DNA of 64,000 nucleotides from an uncultured Chlorobiaceae bacterium (GCA_903895195.1 CAITSZ010000027.1:1-64000); one strand, 5' to 3'. Counted from the stretch's first letter, positions 42,712-52,658 are shown. Made by a program: numbers and translations. The notes: generated from the letters alone by a model not told the origin.

Positions 42712-42810
42712 AAGTTTATAGTTCGCATTTCAATTTTGAGATGCGGGCTATTTCTTTTTTACGGCAAAACAGCGCGTAAAATATTACTATTGTTCGGTAT
42801 AACCTAATAC

Positions 42811-42842
42811 TTGTCATTCTGAGCTGAAAGCGAAGGATCTCT
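42811..42842 (+). repeat. Degenerate REP-like repeat, opposite orientation
   Basis: TTGTCATTCTGAGCTGAAAGCGAAGGATCTCT, similar to the reverse complement of copies A and B. Confidence 0.55.
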
Positions 42843-42994
42843 TGAGTGTTTCATACAAGCAGGGTTAATTATTCGGTGAAAGTATAATATATGTATATTG
42901 TGCCGGCAGCTAGCACTATTGGAAAAAAAGATTATGAAATGAAAGATTCAGCAATCACTGTCCGACCGCAGTTTATCGGACAGATCAAAAAAAT

Positions 42995-43102
42995 CATTTC
43001 GCAGGCCGCAACCCCTCAACCTGCATTGCAATCCAGATACCGGCAAGAACCGCAGTCAATTTCAAAGTAGGCAAAACCCTCAAAGACCAGGTTGCCGGAT
43101 AA
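42995..43102 (+). pseudogene. C-terminal remnant of an HU/IHF-family DNA-binding protein gene
   Basis: In-frame translation HFAGRNPSTCIAIQIPARTAVNFKVGKTLKDQVAG* matches the HU C-terminal pattern (GRNPxTGxxIxIPARxxVxFKxGKxLKDxV) from memory; no HU N-terminal half upstream. Confidence 0.75.
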
Positions 43103-43121
43103 TAAAGGGCAGCGGGCGATA

Positions 43122-43153
43122 GATACGTCGCTTTTTCTCAGTATGACAACCTT
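43122..43153 (-). repeat. Degenerate REP-like repeat, copy B
   Basis: GATACGTCGCTTTTTCTCAGTATGACAACCTT, aligned with copy A. Confidence 0.6.
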
Positions 43154-43318
43154 GTGCCATTATGGATGTTGTTCAATAGATGTTATAAGCTCTATGAGCT
43201 ATCGGGAGAATACAAGAAACGCCAAGTATTGCGTATCTTTGTGGAGTGAGTGAATTCTTTGGATTGAAAATCTGTTATTTTAGTTTCATTGGAGTTATAA
43301 CTTCAGGAGATTCAGACC

Positions 43319-43732
43319 ATGAAAAAAAACACAGGACTCTGGATTGATCACAAGGACGCCATTCTGGTTTCAATTGAAGGAGGGGAGAGTGTTGTTCAGC
43401 ACGTTGCGTCCAGTGCCGAACCTCATCATAAACCTTCAGGAGGCTGGAAATCGGGAGGAACGAGTGTCGCGCAGAGCGTTTCGAATGAACATATTGATGA
43501 AGAGCGTCGCAAACACCAGTATCACGCCTATTATCAGCAGGTGATCTGTTTACTGAAAGATTCTGATAGAATTGCCGTTTTCGGTCCTGGTGAGGCAAAA
43601 ATAGAGCTTGCAAAAGAGATCGCGAAGGTTGGTGAGATGCACAAAAAAGAGGTTGCAGTTGAAGCCTGTGACCGGCTGACGGAAAATCAGTTCATTGCGA
43701 AAGTCAAGACGTTTTTTTCTGCTGCAAAGTGA
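43319..43732 (+). CDS. Small eRF1/pelota-like ('translational machinery'-type) protein, function unknown
   Basis: WIDHKDAILVSI N-terminus, IAVFGPGEAKIELAKEI, VEACDRLTENQFIAKVKTFF: pattern like small eRF1-domain proteins. Confidence 0.6.
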   Translation: MKKNTGLWIDHKDAILVSIEGGESVVQHVASSAEPHHKPSGGWKSGGTSVAQSVSNEHIDEERRKHQYHAYYQQVICLLKDSDRIAVFGPGEAKIELAKEIAKVGEMHKKEVAVEACDRLTENQFIAKVKTFFSAAK

Positions 43733-43896
43733 ACAGATTGTCAAGTGTTTGGAATTAGCAGAATAAAAGTGTAGTTGGTAGCATAGTGAAATTGATTAAT
43801 GGCGTAAGAACAGAACTTTAAGGGATCCTGCAGTGTGTAAATCCTGCAGGTAATGTGTTGGTGGTCTCTCATCCCGAAAGGTTCAAACCCGAATGT

Positions 43897-45228
43897 ATGG
43901 ACGTATTGTTGCTTTTTTTTCTGATTATTGTTAACGGCCTTTTTGCCATGTCGGAAATTGCGCTTGTAACTGCTAAGCGCTCCCGTCTTTCCAAGCTTGC
44001 CGAGGATGGTGAAAAATCTGCTTCTGTTGCCATGAAGCTTGGCCAGGAGCCTTCAAGTTTTCTCTCGACCATCCAGATAGGCATTACCTCTATAGGGATT
44101 CTCAACGGTATTGTCGGTGAAGGCGTTCTTGCCGGCCCATTGGCTATCAAGCTTCAGACTCTCGGCATTGAACCGGAAATAAGTCATATTATTTCAACGG
44201 TTGTTGTTGTACTTGCCATTACCTATATCACCATTGTTATAGGCGAACTTGTTCCCAAGCGGCTTGGGCTTCTTAATCCGGAAGGCATTGCGTGTCTGGT
44301 TGCCCGTCCCATGCGTATGCTTTCAACGATAACGCGTCCTTTCGGCCGGCTGCTTACGGCATCGACGGATGCAATTCTGAGTTTGATGGGTAAGCACCCG
44401 CAGGCTATGCCGAGCGTTACGGAGGAAGAGATTCATGCGATGCTCGAGGAGGGGTCAGAAGCCGGAGTGATTGAGCAGCACGAACATGAGATGGTCCGCA
44501 ATGTGTTCCGTCTTGATGACCGGCAACTCGGTACACTTATGGTTCCAAGAGCGGATATTATTTTTCTGGATGTTTCACGCCCCCTTGAGGAAAATATCAG
44601 CAGAGTGACAGAGTCGGAGCATTCGCGGTTTCCGGTCTGCAATGGCGGACTGCAATCTCTGCTCGGCGTTGTCAATGCCAAACAGCTGTTATCGAAGACG
44701 CTGAAAGGCCGGCTTACGGAGTTCACCTCGCAATTGCAACCCTGCGTCTATGTGCCGGAAACCCTTACAGGTATGGAGCTTCTTGATCATTTCAGAACGT
44801 CCGGCACCCAGATGGTTTTTGTGGTTGACGAGTATGGTGAAATTCAGGGGCTTGTCACCCTTCAGGATATGCTTGAAGCGGTAACCGGTGAGTTTGTTCC
44901 GCACAATCTTGAGGATTCATGGGCTATTCAGCGTCAGGATGGTTCCTGGCTGCTCGATGGCCTTATTCCTGTTCCTGAGCTTAAAGATACCCTTGAGCTG
45001 AAAGGTGTGCCGGAGGAGGATAAAGGACTCTATCATACTCTCAGCGGCCTGATGATGTGGCTGCTCGGCCGAATGCCGAGAACCGGTGACATAATGACCT
45101 GGGAGCACTGGACTCTTGAAATTGTCGACCTTGATGGACAGAGGATTGACAAGGTGCTGGCAACAAGGTTATCCGAAAATCCCGAGACGGAGGACGGTAA
45201 ATCTGAAGAGCCCTCACCCGCAGAGTGA
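43897..45228 (+). CDS. CorC/HlyC family transporter-like protein (DUF21, two CBS, CorC_HlyC domain)
   Basis: LLLFFLIIVNGLFAMSEIALVTAKRSRLSKLAEDG, VTEEEIHAMLEEGSEAGVIEQHEHEMVRNVFRLDDR, MVFVVDEYGEIQGLVTLQDMLEAVTGE. Confidence 0.92.
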   Translation: MDVLLLFFLIIVNGLFAMSEIALVTAKRSRLSKLAEDGEKSASVAMKLGQEPSSFLSTIQIGITSIGILNGIVGEGVLAGPLAIKLQTLGIEPEISHIISTVVVVLAITYITIVIGELVPKRLGLLNPEGIACLVARPMRMLSTITRPFGRLLTASTDAILSLMGKHPQAMPSVTEEEIHAMLEEGSEAGVIEQHEHEMVRNVFRLDDRQLGTLMVPRADIIFLDVSRPLEENISRVTESEHSRFPVCNGGLQSLLGVVNAKQLLSKTLKGRLTEFTSQLQPCVYVPETLTGMELLDHFRTSGTQMVFVVDEYGEIQGLVTLQDMLEAVTGEFVPHNLEDSWAIQRQDGSWLLDGLIPVPELKDTLELKGVPEEDKGLYHTLSGLMMWLLGRMPRTGDIMTWEHWTLEIVDLDGQRIDKVLATRLSENPETEDGKSEEPSPAE

Positions 45229-45299
45229 TGTTTCCTCTTTGCACTCTTGTTTTTTTACTGAGAATAAAACTTTAACAAGTTTCAAGAAAACCAGACTGT

Positions 45300-45680
45300 A
45301 TGACGCACCAGAATTCTGACTGTTTGTTCTGCCGTATTGTACGCGGTGAGATACCGGCAAAGATTGTCTATCGTAACGATCATGTTCTGGCTTTCCGGGA
45401 TATTACTCCCGTAGCCCCTCAGCATGTGCTGATCATTCCGCTGAAACACATTTCCTCGCTTAGTGCATTGACTCCGGAAGATGAAGCCATAGCCGCTCAT
45501 ATTCTTTTTGCCGCCGGAACAGTGGCCGAAATAATCGGCATAAAGGAGTCAGGGTACAGGCTGGTCTTCAACAATGGAAAAGATGCCATGCAGAGTGTCT
45601 TTCATATTCACGGCCATCTGATAGGAGGAACTGCGATGGGCTGGCCTCCATTCCCCGGCATACCTGCCGCACACGGTTAG
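45300..45680 (+). CDS. HIT family protein (histidine triad)
   Basis: CLFCRIVRGEIPAKIVYRNDHVLAFRDITPVAPQHVLIIPLKHISSL; HIHGHLIGG. Confidence 0.93.
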   Translation: MTHQNSDCLFCRIVRGEIPAKIVYRNDHVLAFRDITPVAPQHVLIIPLKHISSLSALTPEDEAIAAHILFAAGTVAEIIGIKESGYRLVFNNGKDAMQSVFHIHGHLIGGTAMGWPPFPGIPAAHG

Positions 45681-45858
45681 CCCCTTTTTCTTATTCTTTT
45701 TAACTCTCTCTTCCCCTTTTCAAAGGGGCATTACTATTGAACGTGCTATTTTATCCGGACGCATGACAAAATGCATGCAATTATTCATGTGCGGAGATTG
45801 TTGATTTAGGTTATAATTAATCCTGTTTTTTTTTACTGTTTTGGCGGGAGATTTGTGT

Positions 45859-46143
45859 ATGCGGTTATCGGAATTGAAAGTCGGTGATAAAGCTGAAGTT
45901 ACGGCGGTAAAGGCGGAAAGTGCAATAAGGCGCAGAATTATGGATTTAGGACTGATAAAAGGAACCAGATTCAAGGTGCTTAGAGTTGCTCCGTTCGGTG
46001 ATCCAATGGAGATCGTGTTCAAGGGCCTTTATCTTGCCCTGAGAAAAAATGAGGCTGACGGGGTTATGGTGCGTATGCTGGTTGATGGCACAACGTGCCC
46101 GGCGGCAAAGCAGTTCTGGGGATGGGAGGCAAGGCATGAATGA
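45859..46143 (+). CDS. feoA: Ferrous iron transport protein A
   Basis: MRLSELKVGDKAEVTAVKAESAIRRRIMDLGLIKGTRFKVLRVAPFGDPMEI. Confidence 0.88.
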   Translation: MRLSELKVGDKAEVTAVKAESAIRRRIMDLGLIKGTRFKVLRVAPFGDPMEIVFKGLYLALRKNEADGVMVRMLVDGTTCPAAKQFWGWEARHE

Positions 46144-48274
46144 GATCAGAGAGATCAGCATTGCGCTTGCCGGCAATCCGAATTGCGGAAAATCCTCCCT
46201 CTTCAACGCCCTGACCGGCGCTCATCAGAAAGTTGGAAATTTCCCCGGTGTTACCGTTGAGAAGCATGAAGGGTATCTTGACTACAAGGGATACCGGATC
46301 CGTGTTGTCGATCTTCCCGGGACCTATTCGCTTACCCCTTACTCCCCTGAGGAGATAGTCACAAGAGAGTATCTGATCAAGGAGCGGCCTGATGTTGTCG
46401 TCAATGTTGTTGAGGGGCCTAACCTTGAAAGAAATCTGCTGCTGACAACGCAGCTTATGGAGCTTGAGGTTGATTTTATTGTGGCGCTGAACATGATCGA
46501 CGAGGTGCAGGAAAAGGGGATTACCATTGAAATGAAGCAGTTACAGGCACTGCTGGGTTGTCATATTATTCCGACTTCGGCTAAAAAGAAAACCGGACTT
46601 GATTCTCTGCTTGATCATGTCATAAGGGTTTTTCAAAAAGATATCAGGATTCGCAAAAACAAGCTCTTCTTTCGAGCTGAACTTGAAGCTTCGGTAGATA
46701 AAATTACCTCGCTTCTCTCTTACCAGAAGGAGCTTGGCCTTTATAATGCACGATGGCTGGCTATCAAGCTCCTTGAGAATGACAGGGAGGTTTATCATCA
46801 GGTACAGCAGTATCCGGTTTGGGTGAAAGTCGAGCTTGCTCTGCAGGATGCAATAAGAGAGGCTGAGCATCTGCACGATTCAGAGCCTGAGATTCTCATT
46901 ACCGAAGACAGGCACTCTTTTATTCACGGAGCAATAAAGGAGTGTGTCCGCCAGCCCGAAGCAGGACGGGCTTCGGTAACCGATTATATCGACATGGTTG
47001 TGCTCAACAGGGTGCTCGGGCTGCCTGTTTTTTTACTGGTTGTCTGGGGGATTTTTCAGATGACCTTTACTGTCGGTGCTTTTTTTACCGGCTGGCTCGC
47101 ACTGTTTTTCAGTTCAGCGGCTTCCGCCATAGCTCCTTTTCTCCACAATGATACCGTTCGATCCATCGTTGTTGACGGGGTTATTGCCGGGGTTGGAGGC
47201 GTCCTGATTTTTCTGCCGAATATTGTTCTTCTCTTCATTGGACTCTCCTTTCTTGAGGCGTCGGGCTACATGGCTCGTGCGGCCTTTGTGATTGACAGGG
47301 TTATGCATCGTTTCGGTCTGCATGGGAAATCTTTTATACCCCTGATAACCGGGTTCGGCTGTTCAATCCCTGCCATTATGGCGACAAGGACATTGAAAAG
47401 CCAGACGGACAGGCTTGTAACCATCATGATTATTCCCTTTATGAGCTGCGGCGCCAAACTTCCCGTTTATGTCATGCTTTCTGCTGCATTTTTTGCTCCG
47501 GCAGTGGCCGGCAACGTGATGTTCGGTATTTATTTTCTGGGCATTGCCGTCGGGCTATGGACCGCGTGGCTGCTGAAATCAACCATCCTTAAAGTCGATT
47601 CTGAACCGTTTGTGATGGAGCTGCCTCCTTATCGCTGGCCGACACTCTCCTCTGTGCTCTTTCAGGCGAAGATGAAGGCGCTTATGTATATCAAAAAGGC
47701 AGGAACGCTTATTTTAAGTGCCGTTATCATTATCTGGGCCGCAAGCAATTATCCTCATCAGCCGGCTCTTGATGCTGCGCTTGCTGCCGAAACAGCGCGT
47801 ATTGCCGGAAGCAGCGTCAGTGCAGCGGAAAAAGATGCCCGGAAGAAGGTGCTCGATGTGCGTATAAAGTCTGAGCAGCTTGAGTACTCTCTGGCAGGGA
47901 GGGCAGGTAAAGTGCTTGAACCTTTGATCAGGCCGCTTGGTTTTGACTGGCGCATCGGTATTGCCCTTGTAACCGGGCTGGCGGCAAAAGAGGTTGTCGT
48001 TTCCACCATGGGGACGATCTACTCTATAGGACAAAGCGATGGAGCGCCTAAGGAGCTTAAATCAATCCTCAGGAGCGATCCCTCTTTCAGCCGGGCCACA
48101 GCGTTGAGTCTCATGGTGTTTGTTCTGCTCTATATTCCCTGTGTTGCGGCAATCGGCGTGATGAAAAAAGAGGTAGGGCGCTGGCGCCCTGTGCTTCTTT
48201 ATTCCGTCTATTCTCTCTCGGTAGCCTGGGTACTCTCTTTTGCAGTCTACCGCATTGCTCTTTTTATGCAGTGA
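46136..48274 (+). CDS. feoB: Ferrous iron transport protein B
   Basis: ALAGNPNCGKSSLFNALTGAHQKVGNFPGVTVEKHEG, VVDLPGTYSLTPYSPEE; gate motifs, FGCSIPAIMATRTL. Confidence 0.96.
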   Translation: MNEIREISIALAGNPNCGKSSLFNALTGAHQKVGNFPGVTVEKHEGYLDYKGYRIRVVDLPGTYSLTPYSPEEIVTREYLIKERPDVVVNVVEGPNLERNLLLTTQLMELEVDFIVALNMIDEVQEKGITIEMKQLQALLGCHIIPTSAKKKTGLDSLLDHVIRVFQKDIRIRKNKLFFRAELEASVDKITSLLSYQKELGLYNARWLAIKLLENDREVYHQVQQYPVWVKVELALQDAIREAEHLHDSEPEILITEDRHSFIHGAIKECVRQPEAGRASVTDYIDMVVLNRVLGLPVFLLVVWGIFQMTFTVGAFFTGWLALFFSSAASAIAPFLHNDTVRSIVVDGVIAGVGGVLIFLPNIVLLFIGLSFLEASGYMARAAFVIDRVMHRFGLHGKSFIPLITGFGCSIPAIMATRTLKSQTDRLVTIMIIPFMSCGAKLPVYVMLSAAFFAPAVAGNVMFGIYFLGIAVGLWTAWLLKSTILKVDSEPFVMELPPYRWPTLSSVLFQAKMKALMYIKKAGTLILSAVIIIWAASNYPHQPALDAALAAETARIAGSSVSAAEKDARKKVLDVRIKSEQLEYSLAGRAGKVLEPLIRPLGFDWRIGIALVTGLAAKEVVVSTMGTIYSIGQSDGAPKELKSILRSDPSFSRATALSLMVFVLLYIPCVAAIGVMKKEVGRWRPVLLYSVYSLSVAWVLSFAVYRIALFMQ

Positions 48275-50660
48275 CTTCCGAGGGCTCCTGAACAACTGGA
48301 GCAATAAGCCCGGACTCTTCTGCTTTGAGGATGATATCGTCTACCGGAGTGGTCATGGGTACCGGGCTGCCGTCAGTCATGGTGAGCATCACTGCAGGAT
48401 GAGCTTTCAGGTGGTCGACCATGATTGCTTCCCAGTGATTGTGGGCAGTTTCGTCGAGCGTGCTCCATGCAAGCCGTCCCCTGCACTTCGGAAATTTTGA
48501 GCAGCCGAGCCAGAGCCCCCTTTTTCCGCTTCTGAGATAGAGCGGGGATCCGCACTTCGGACAGACAAGGCTGGTGAGTACCGGAGGGGTTTTCAGTGGT
48601 TCTATATGGCGCTGTTTGTTGAGATTCAGCAGTGTATTGCATTTCGGGTAGTTGGAACAGGCGAGAAAAGCGCCGAGCCGGCCTTTTCTGAGAAGCATGT
48701 GTCCTTCTTTGCAGGAAGGGCATAGAATGGCAGTATCTTTCGGTTTTTCCTTGTTTGTGCTTATGGCTTTGATGTTTTTGCACTTCGGGTAGCATGAACA
48801 GCCCAGAAACTTACCGCTGGCGGTCCACTTGATTGTCATCTGCCCGACTCCGCATTTATCACAGGTGGCGGTTTCGCTGTTCTGAGGAATAATCGGGTCA
48901 TCTTTGCGCAGGCTGAGTGCGATTTCAAGCGGTTTGTAGAAACTGTCGAGCACTTTTTCGTATTCGTCGTCTCCACTGGCAACTTTATCGAGTTCATCCT
49001 CCATGAAAGCGGTAAAGCCTACATTGAAAAGCTCAGGAAAATTGGCAACCAGAATCAGTGAGACATCCTTGCCGAGTTCTGTGGGAATGATTTTTTTCTT
49101 TTCAAGCTCAACATAGCGGCGGTCCTGAAGCGTTGAAAAAATAGATGCATAGGTTGATGGCCGCCCTATACCGAAATGGTCGAGATCCTTTACCAGCGTA
49201 GCCTCGCTGTAGCGTGCCGGAGGGCGGGTAAAGCTCTGTCTCTGGTCGAGATCGGCAATGGCAAGGGGGTCGCTCACCGCTATGTGTTCGGGCAGCTTTA
49301 CTGCCGGCTCTTTTTCTATATCTTCTTTTGTGGAGACCTGGGCCTCGTAATCAAGTTCCTTCTGGTCGTCAAAGACGCGCATGAAGCCGGGAAACAGAAC
49401 CTTGCTGCCGGTTGCCCTGAACTGGAATTTCTGCAGGGAGTCCTCAACGTCAACTCTGGTCTGCTCAATTTTGGCAGGAGCCATCATGGCGGCAAGAAAG
49501 CGCTTCCAGATCAATTCATATAATTTATACTGATCTGTTGAAAGGTACTGTTTCAGCTGTTCAGGTCTTTTTGATATCGAGGTGGGTCGAATCGCTTCGT
49601 GGGCATCCTGGGAATTTTTTCCTGCTTTTGCAGCTCCTCCGAAACCGATATACGCCTTTCCAAACTGCGTCTCGATATACTCTCTTGCCTGGACTATTGC
49701 TTCGGCACCGATTCGCGTTGAATCGGTTCTCATATAGGTGATCAGACCGGCAGCGCCTTCAGAACCGAGATCAATTCCCTCGTAAAGCTGTTGGGCAACA
49801 CGCATGGTTCTTTGCGATCCGAAGCCAAGCTGGTTTGACGCAGCCTGCTGGAGCAGCGAAGTGGTAAATGGAAACGGCGGCTTGCGCTGCTGGGTGCGGG
49901 GAGCGATCTCAGTGACCGAAAAATTACCTTTCCTGATGAGAGCTGTAATCGCTTCAGCCCTGTCCTGATTGGTTATCTCAGGCTTTTCCCCTTCGAAGCG
50001 GACCAGTCTTGCCCTGAAGCTCTCTTTTCCGGGAGTTACAAAATCTGCAGCAATGGTCCAGTACTCCTCTATCTGGAAGCGGGTGATCTCGGCCTCCCTT
50101 TCGCAGATCAGGCGGAGTGCTACGGACTGTACCCGTCCGGCTGAAAGTCCCCGCAGAACCACTTTCCACAAAAACGGGCTGATCTTGTAGCCTACGATTT
50201 TATCGAGGCCCTGACGGGTCTGCTGGGAGCGCACAAGGCGGTAGTCAATCTGTCGAGGCTCCCCAATGGCCGCGATGATGGCGGTTTTGGTGATTTCGTT
50301 GAAAAGAACCCGGAATACCGGTTTCTTTGTCTCTCCAATTTCGTTGGAGATATGCCAGGCAATGGCTTCTCCTTCGCGGTCAGGGTCAGTTGCTATGAGA
50401 ATTTCGTCAGCTTCAGCCGCAAGTTTTTTTAATTGCCTGACAACTTTTTCCTTTCCGGGAATGATTTCATAACGGGGTTCGTAATGATGGTCAAAATCGA
50501 GGCCGATCTCTTTTTTCGGAAGATCCTTGATATGACCGACGGAGGCGAAAACTGTATATTTATCGCCAAGGTATTTATTTATTGTTTTGGCCTTTGAGGG
50601 GGATTCGACAACAATCAGGGTCCTGTTTCTGGCAGATGGTGTTGATGTTTTTAAAGCCAT
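48264..50660 (-). CDS. topA: DNA topoisomerase I with three C-terminal zinc ribbons
   Basis: LIVVESPSKAKTINKYLG, ATDPDREGEAIAWHI, GLITYMRTDSTRI, GRPSTYASIFSTLQDR; Cys4 motifs CDKCG/CPSCK/CPKCG. Confidence 0.96.
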   Translation of the reverse strand: MALKTSTPSARNRTLIVVESPSKAKTINKYLGDKYTVFASVGHIKDLPKKEIGLDFDHHYEPRYEIIPGKEKVVRQLKKLAAEADEILIATDPDREGEAIAWHISNEIGETKKPVFRVLFNEITKTAIIAAIGEPRQIDYRLVRSQQTRQGLDKIVGYKISPFLWKVVLRGLSAGRVQSVALRLICEREAEITRFQIEEYWTIAADFVTPGKESFRARLVRFEGEKPEITNQDRAEAITALIRKGNFSVTEIAPRTQQRKPPFPFTTSLLQQAASNQLGFGSQRTMRVAQQLYEGIDLGSEGAAGLITYMRTDSTRIGAEAIVQAREYIETQFGKAYIGFGGAAKAGKNSQDAHEAIRPTSISKRPEQLKQYLSTDQYKLYELIWKRFLAAMMAPAKIEQTRVDVEDSLQKFQFRATGSKVLFPGFMRVFDDQKELDYEAQVSTKEDIEKEPAVKLPEHIAVSDPLAIADLDQRQSFTRPPARYSEATLVKDLDHFGIGRPSTYASIFSTLQDRRYVELEKKKIIPTELGKDVSLILVANFPELFNVGFTAFMEDELDKVASGDDEYEKVLDSFYKPLEIALSLRKDDPIIPQNSETATCDKCGVGQMTIKWTASGKFLGCSCYPKCKNIKAISTNKEKPKDTAILCPSCKEGHMLLRKGRLGAFLACSNYPKCNTLLNLNKQRHIEPLKTPPVLTSLVCPKCGSPLYLRSGKRGLWLGCSKFPKCRGRLAWSTLDETAHNHWEAIMVDHLKAHPAVMLTMTDGSPVPMTTPVDDIILKAEESGLIAPVVQEPSEVTA

Positions 50661-50885
50661 AGATCAGTCCCGGTAGTAAGAGCGTTACAATTAAATTTTG
50701 AAAAAGATAGGTTTTGAAGAGCAAAAAACAAATTTTACCAATGGCACGAAGTATATAAAGCCTGTGACTTCGGGCAGAAATAGGTCCTTTTCTATTATAA
50801 AGCCCGCTTCTACGGTTCAGAAAAATATATTTTATTATTATTGGGTTCGGCCATACTCTTACAGGAAAAAAATGCTTTTGAACTT

Positions 50886-52613
50886 ATGCATTCATCTTTG
50901 CTCCGTCTTTATTATCGTTTCTCCGTTCTGATATCAGTTTTTCTTTTTATGCTTTTGTCAGGGACTCTTGACGCGGCCCCTTCTGCCCAGGCGGGACAGA
51001 CAACAGTGCCGCTCCATGTTACCACAGGAAAAGATCAGGGTTATACAATCAAGGTGCTTGCCCGCAGAGACGGGGGTACTCTTCTGATTGATCTTGAATC
51101 AATGGCCAGGGCTCTGCGGTTGAGCTTTCATCAGGAAGAGGGGGCGCTTGTGCTTGAGGAGGCTCTCGTTGTTCCCGGAAGCTCCTGTACGGTGATGATC
51201 AATAATAATTTTGCGAAGGTTGTCTCAAAGGATCCGGAACATCCAAAAAGAATTATTCAGCTGCAGAGTGCGCCTTCTTCACTGCAGTCAAGGATATATC
51301 TGCCGGTCAATCAGGCGTGCAGACTGTTTACCGTTTGGCTTGACCGGGAGGTGGGCTATAATTATTCATCCGGAATGATAAACGCGTGGTTCGGCGGGAA
51401 GCACTTTGGTGAATCTGTCGGGATGATCGGGCTTGTTAAAGGTGATGAGCCGCCTCCAGTTCCTCCCCTCAGCACGCCCGCCGCTGACGGTTCAACGGTG
51501 ATAAGCGGCATCGAGATTGAAAAACGGGCAAATGGAGCGATCATAAGCTTTACCGCTTCCGGCCACCCGACCGAATCTTCGCTGCTGAAGCCTGACGCCG
51601 AAGGGTATGTTTATTTTACTCTGGAAAAAGCATCTTGTGATGTCAATACCCTGTCAAAAATATTCAGCGGTGGAGTAGTCAAGGCGATAACTCCGAAACA
51701 GTTTACCGAAGGCAGTCTGCAATTTACTGTGGCGCTCGACAATAAGTCCTATGTGATTAATTCTGTGGAGTTTCATCGCGATAAAAAAAAGAACCGTTAT
51801 GTTCTCTATGTTCGCAGCAAGGCTGATGTGCAGGAAATCCGGAAAAAAGAGAAGGAGCTGCAGATTGCCCAGGTACTCAGCCGTGATGTGGAAAAGTGGA
51901 AGCTTAATACCATTGTGCTTGACGCCGGTCATGGTGGAAAGGACCCCGGAGCTATCGGCTTTACCGGCATTCGTGAAAAAGATGTGGCTTTGAATGTCGT
52001 TCACGATCTCGGGACTTTTATTGCCCAGAAATGGCCGGAAGTGAATGTGATTTATACAAGAAAGGATGATCGTTTCATTCCTCTGCACGAGCGCGGGAAA
52101 ATAGCGAACCAGGGAGGGGGAAAGCTGTTTATAAGCGTACACTGCAATTCAAGTCCGAACCGGACCGCCCGAGGCTCGGAGGTATACATTCTTGGGACTC
52201 ATAAAAACAAGGCGGCTCTTGATGTGGCAATGATTGAAAACTCGGTGATCCGTCAGGAAGATGACTTTCAGGAGCAGTACAAAGGCTTTTCTGAGGAGCA
52301 TCTTATTATGAGCAGCATGGCCCAGAATGCATTTGCCAAGCAGTCGACCTCCCTTGCCCAGTATATTGTCAAACCGGTAGACCACCAGTCGGTCAACAAT
52401 GCCCGAGGCGTTCGTCAGGCGGGCTTTATGGTGTTGTGGACACCTTCAATGCCAAGCATTCTTGTGGAAGTGGGATACCTGTCCAATCCGGCGGAGGAGA
52501 AGATGCTTCGGGATCGTCAGGTACAGACTAAAATTGCCTATGGTATTTTCAAGGGAGTGCTGGCGTTTCGTAAAAATTATGAAACAACAAGCATGGCTGC
52601 CCTTGCCGAGTAA
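50886..52613 (+). CDS. N-acetylmuramoyl-L-alanine amidase (AmiC-like, Amidase_3)
   Basis: TIVLDAGHGGKDPGAIGFTGIREKDVALNVV, FISVHCNSSPNRTARGSEVYIL, MPSILVEVGYLSNPAEEKML. Signal-peptide-like N-terminus. Confidence 0.92.
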   Translation: MHSSLLRLYYRFSVLISVFLFMLLSGTLDAAPSAQAGQTTVPLHVTTGKDQGYTIKVLARRDGGTLLIDLESMARALRLSFHQEEGALVLEEALVVPGSSCTVMINNNFAKVVSKDPEHPKRIIQLQSAPSSLQSRIYLPVNQACRLFTVWLDREVGYNYSSGMINAWFGGKHFGESVGMIGLVKGDEPPPVPPLSTPAADGSTVISGIEIEKRANGAIISFTASGHPTESSLLKPDAEGYVYFTLEKASCDVNTLSKIFSGGVVKAITPKQFTEGSLQFTVALDNKSYVINSVEFHRDKKKNRYVLYVRSKADVQEIRKKEKELQIAQVLSRDVEKWKLNTIVLDAGHGGKDPGAIGFTGIREKDVALNVVHDLGTFIAQKWPEVNVIYTRKDDRFIPLHERGKIANQGGGKLFISVHCNSSPNRTARGSEVYILGTHKNKAALDVAMIENSVIRQEDDFQEQYKGFSEEHLIMSSMAQNAFAKQSTSLAQYIVKPVDHQSVNNARGVRQAGFMVLWTPSMPSILVEVGYLSNPAEEKMLRDRQVQTKIAYGIFKGVLAFRKNYETTSMAALAE

Positions 52614-52631
52614 GAAAAGTTACACTGAAAG

Positions 52632-52658
52632 AGGTGCGCGGATGAGCGCCTTTTTTTT
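52632..52658 (+). terminator. Probable rho-independent terminator after the amidase gene
   Basis: AGGTGC...GCGCCT stem followed by a T8 run. Confidence 0.6.

Noticed and set aside
45714-45731. CCCCTTTTCAAAGGGG palindrome upstream of feoA as a Fur box
   Set aside because: Does not resemble the Fur consensus, and no other Fur-like 19-mer was seen before feoA.
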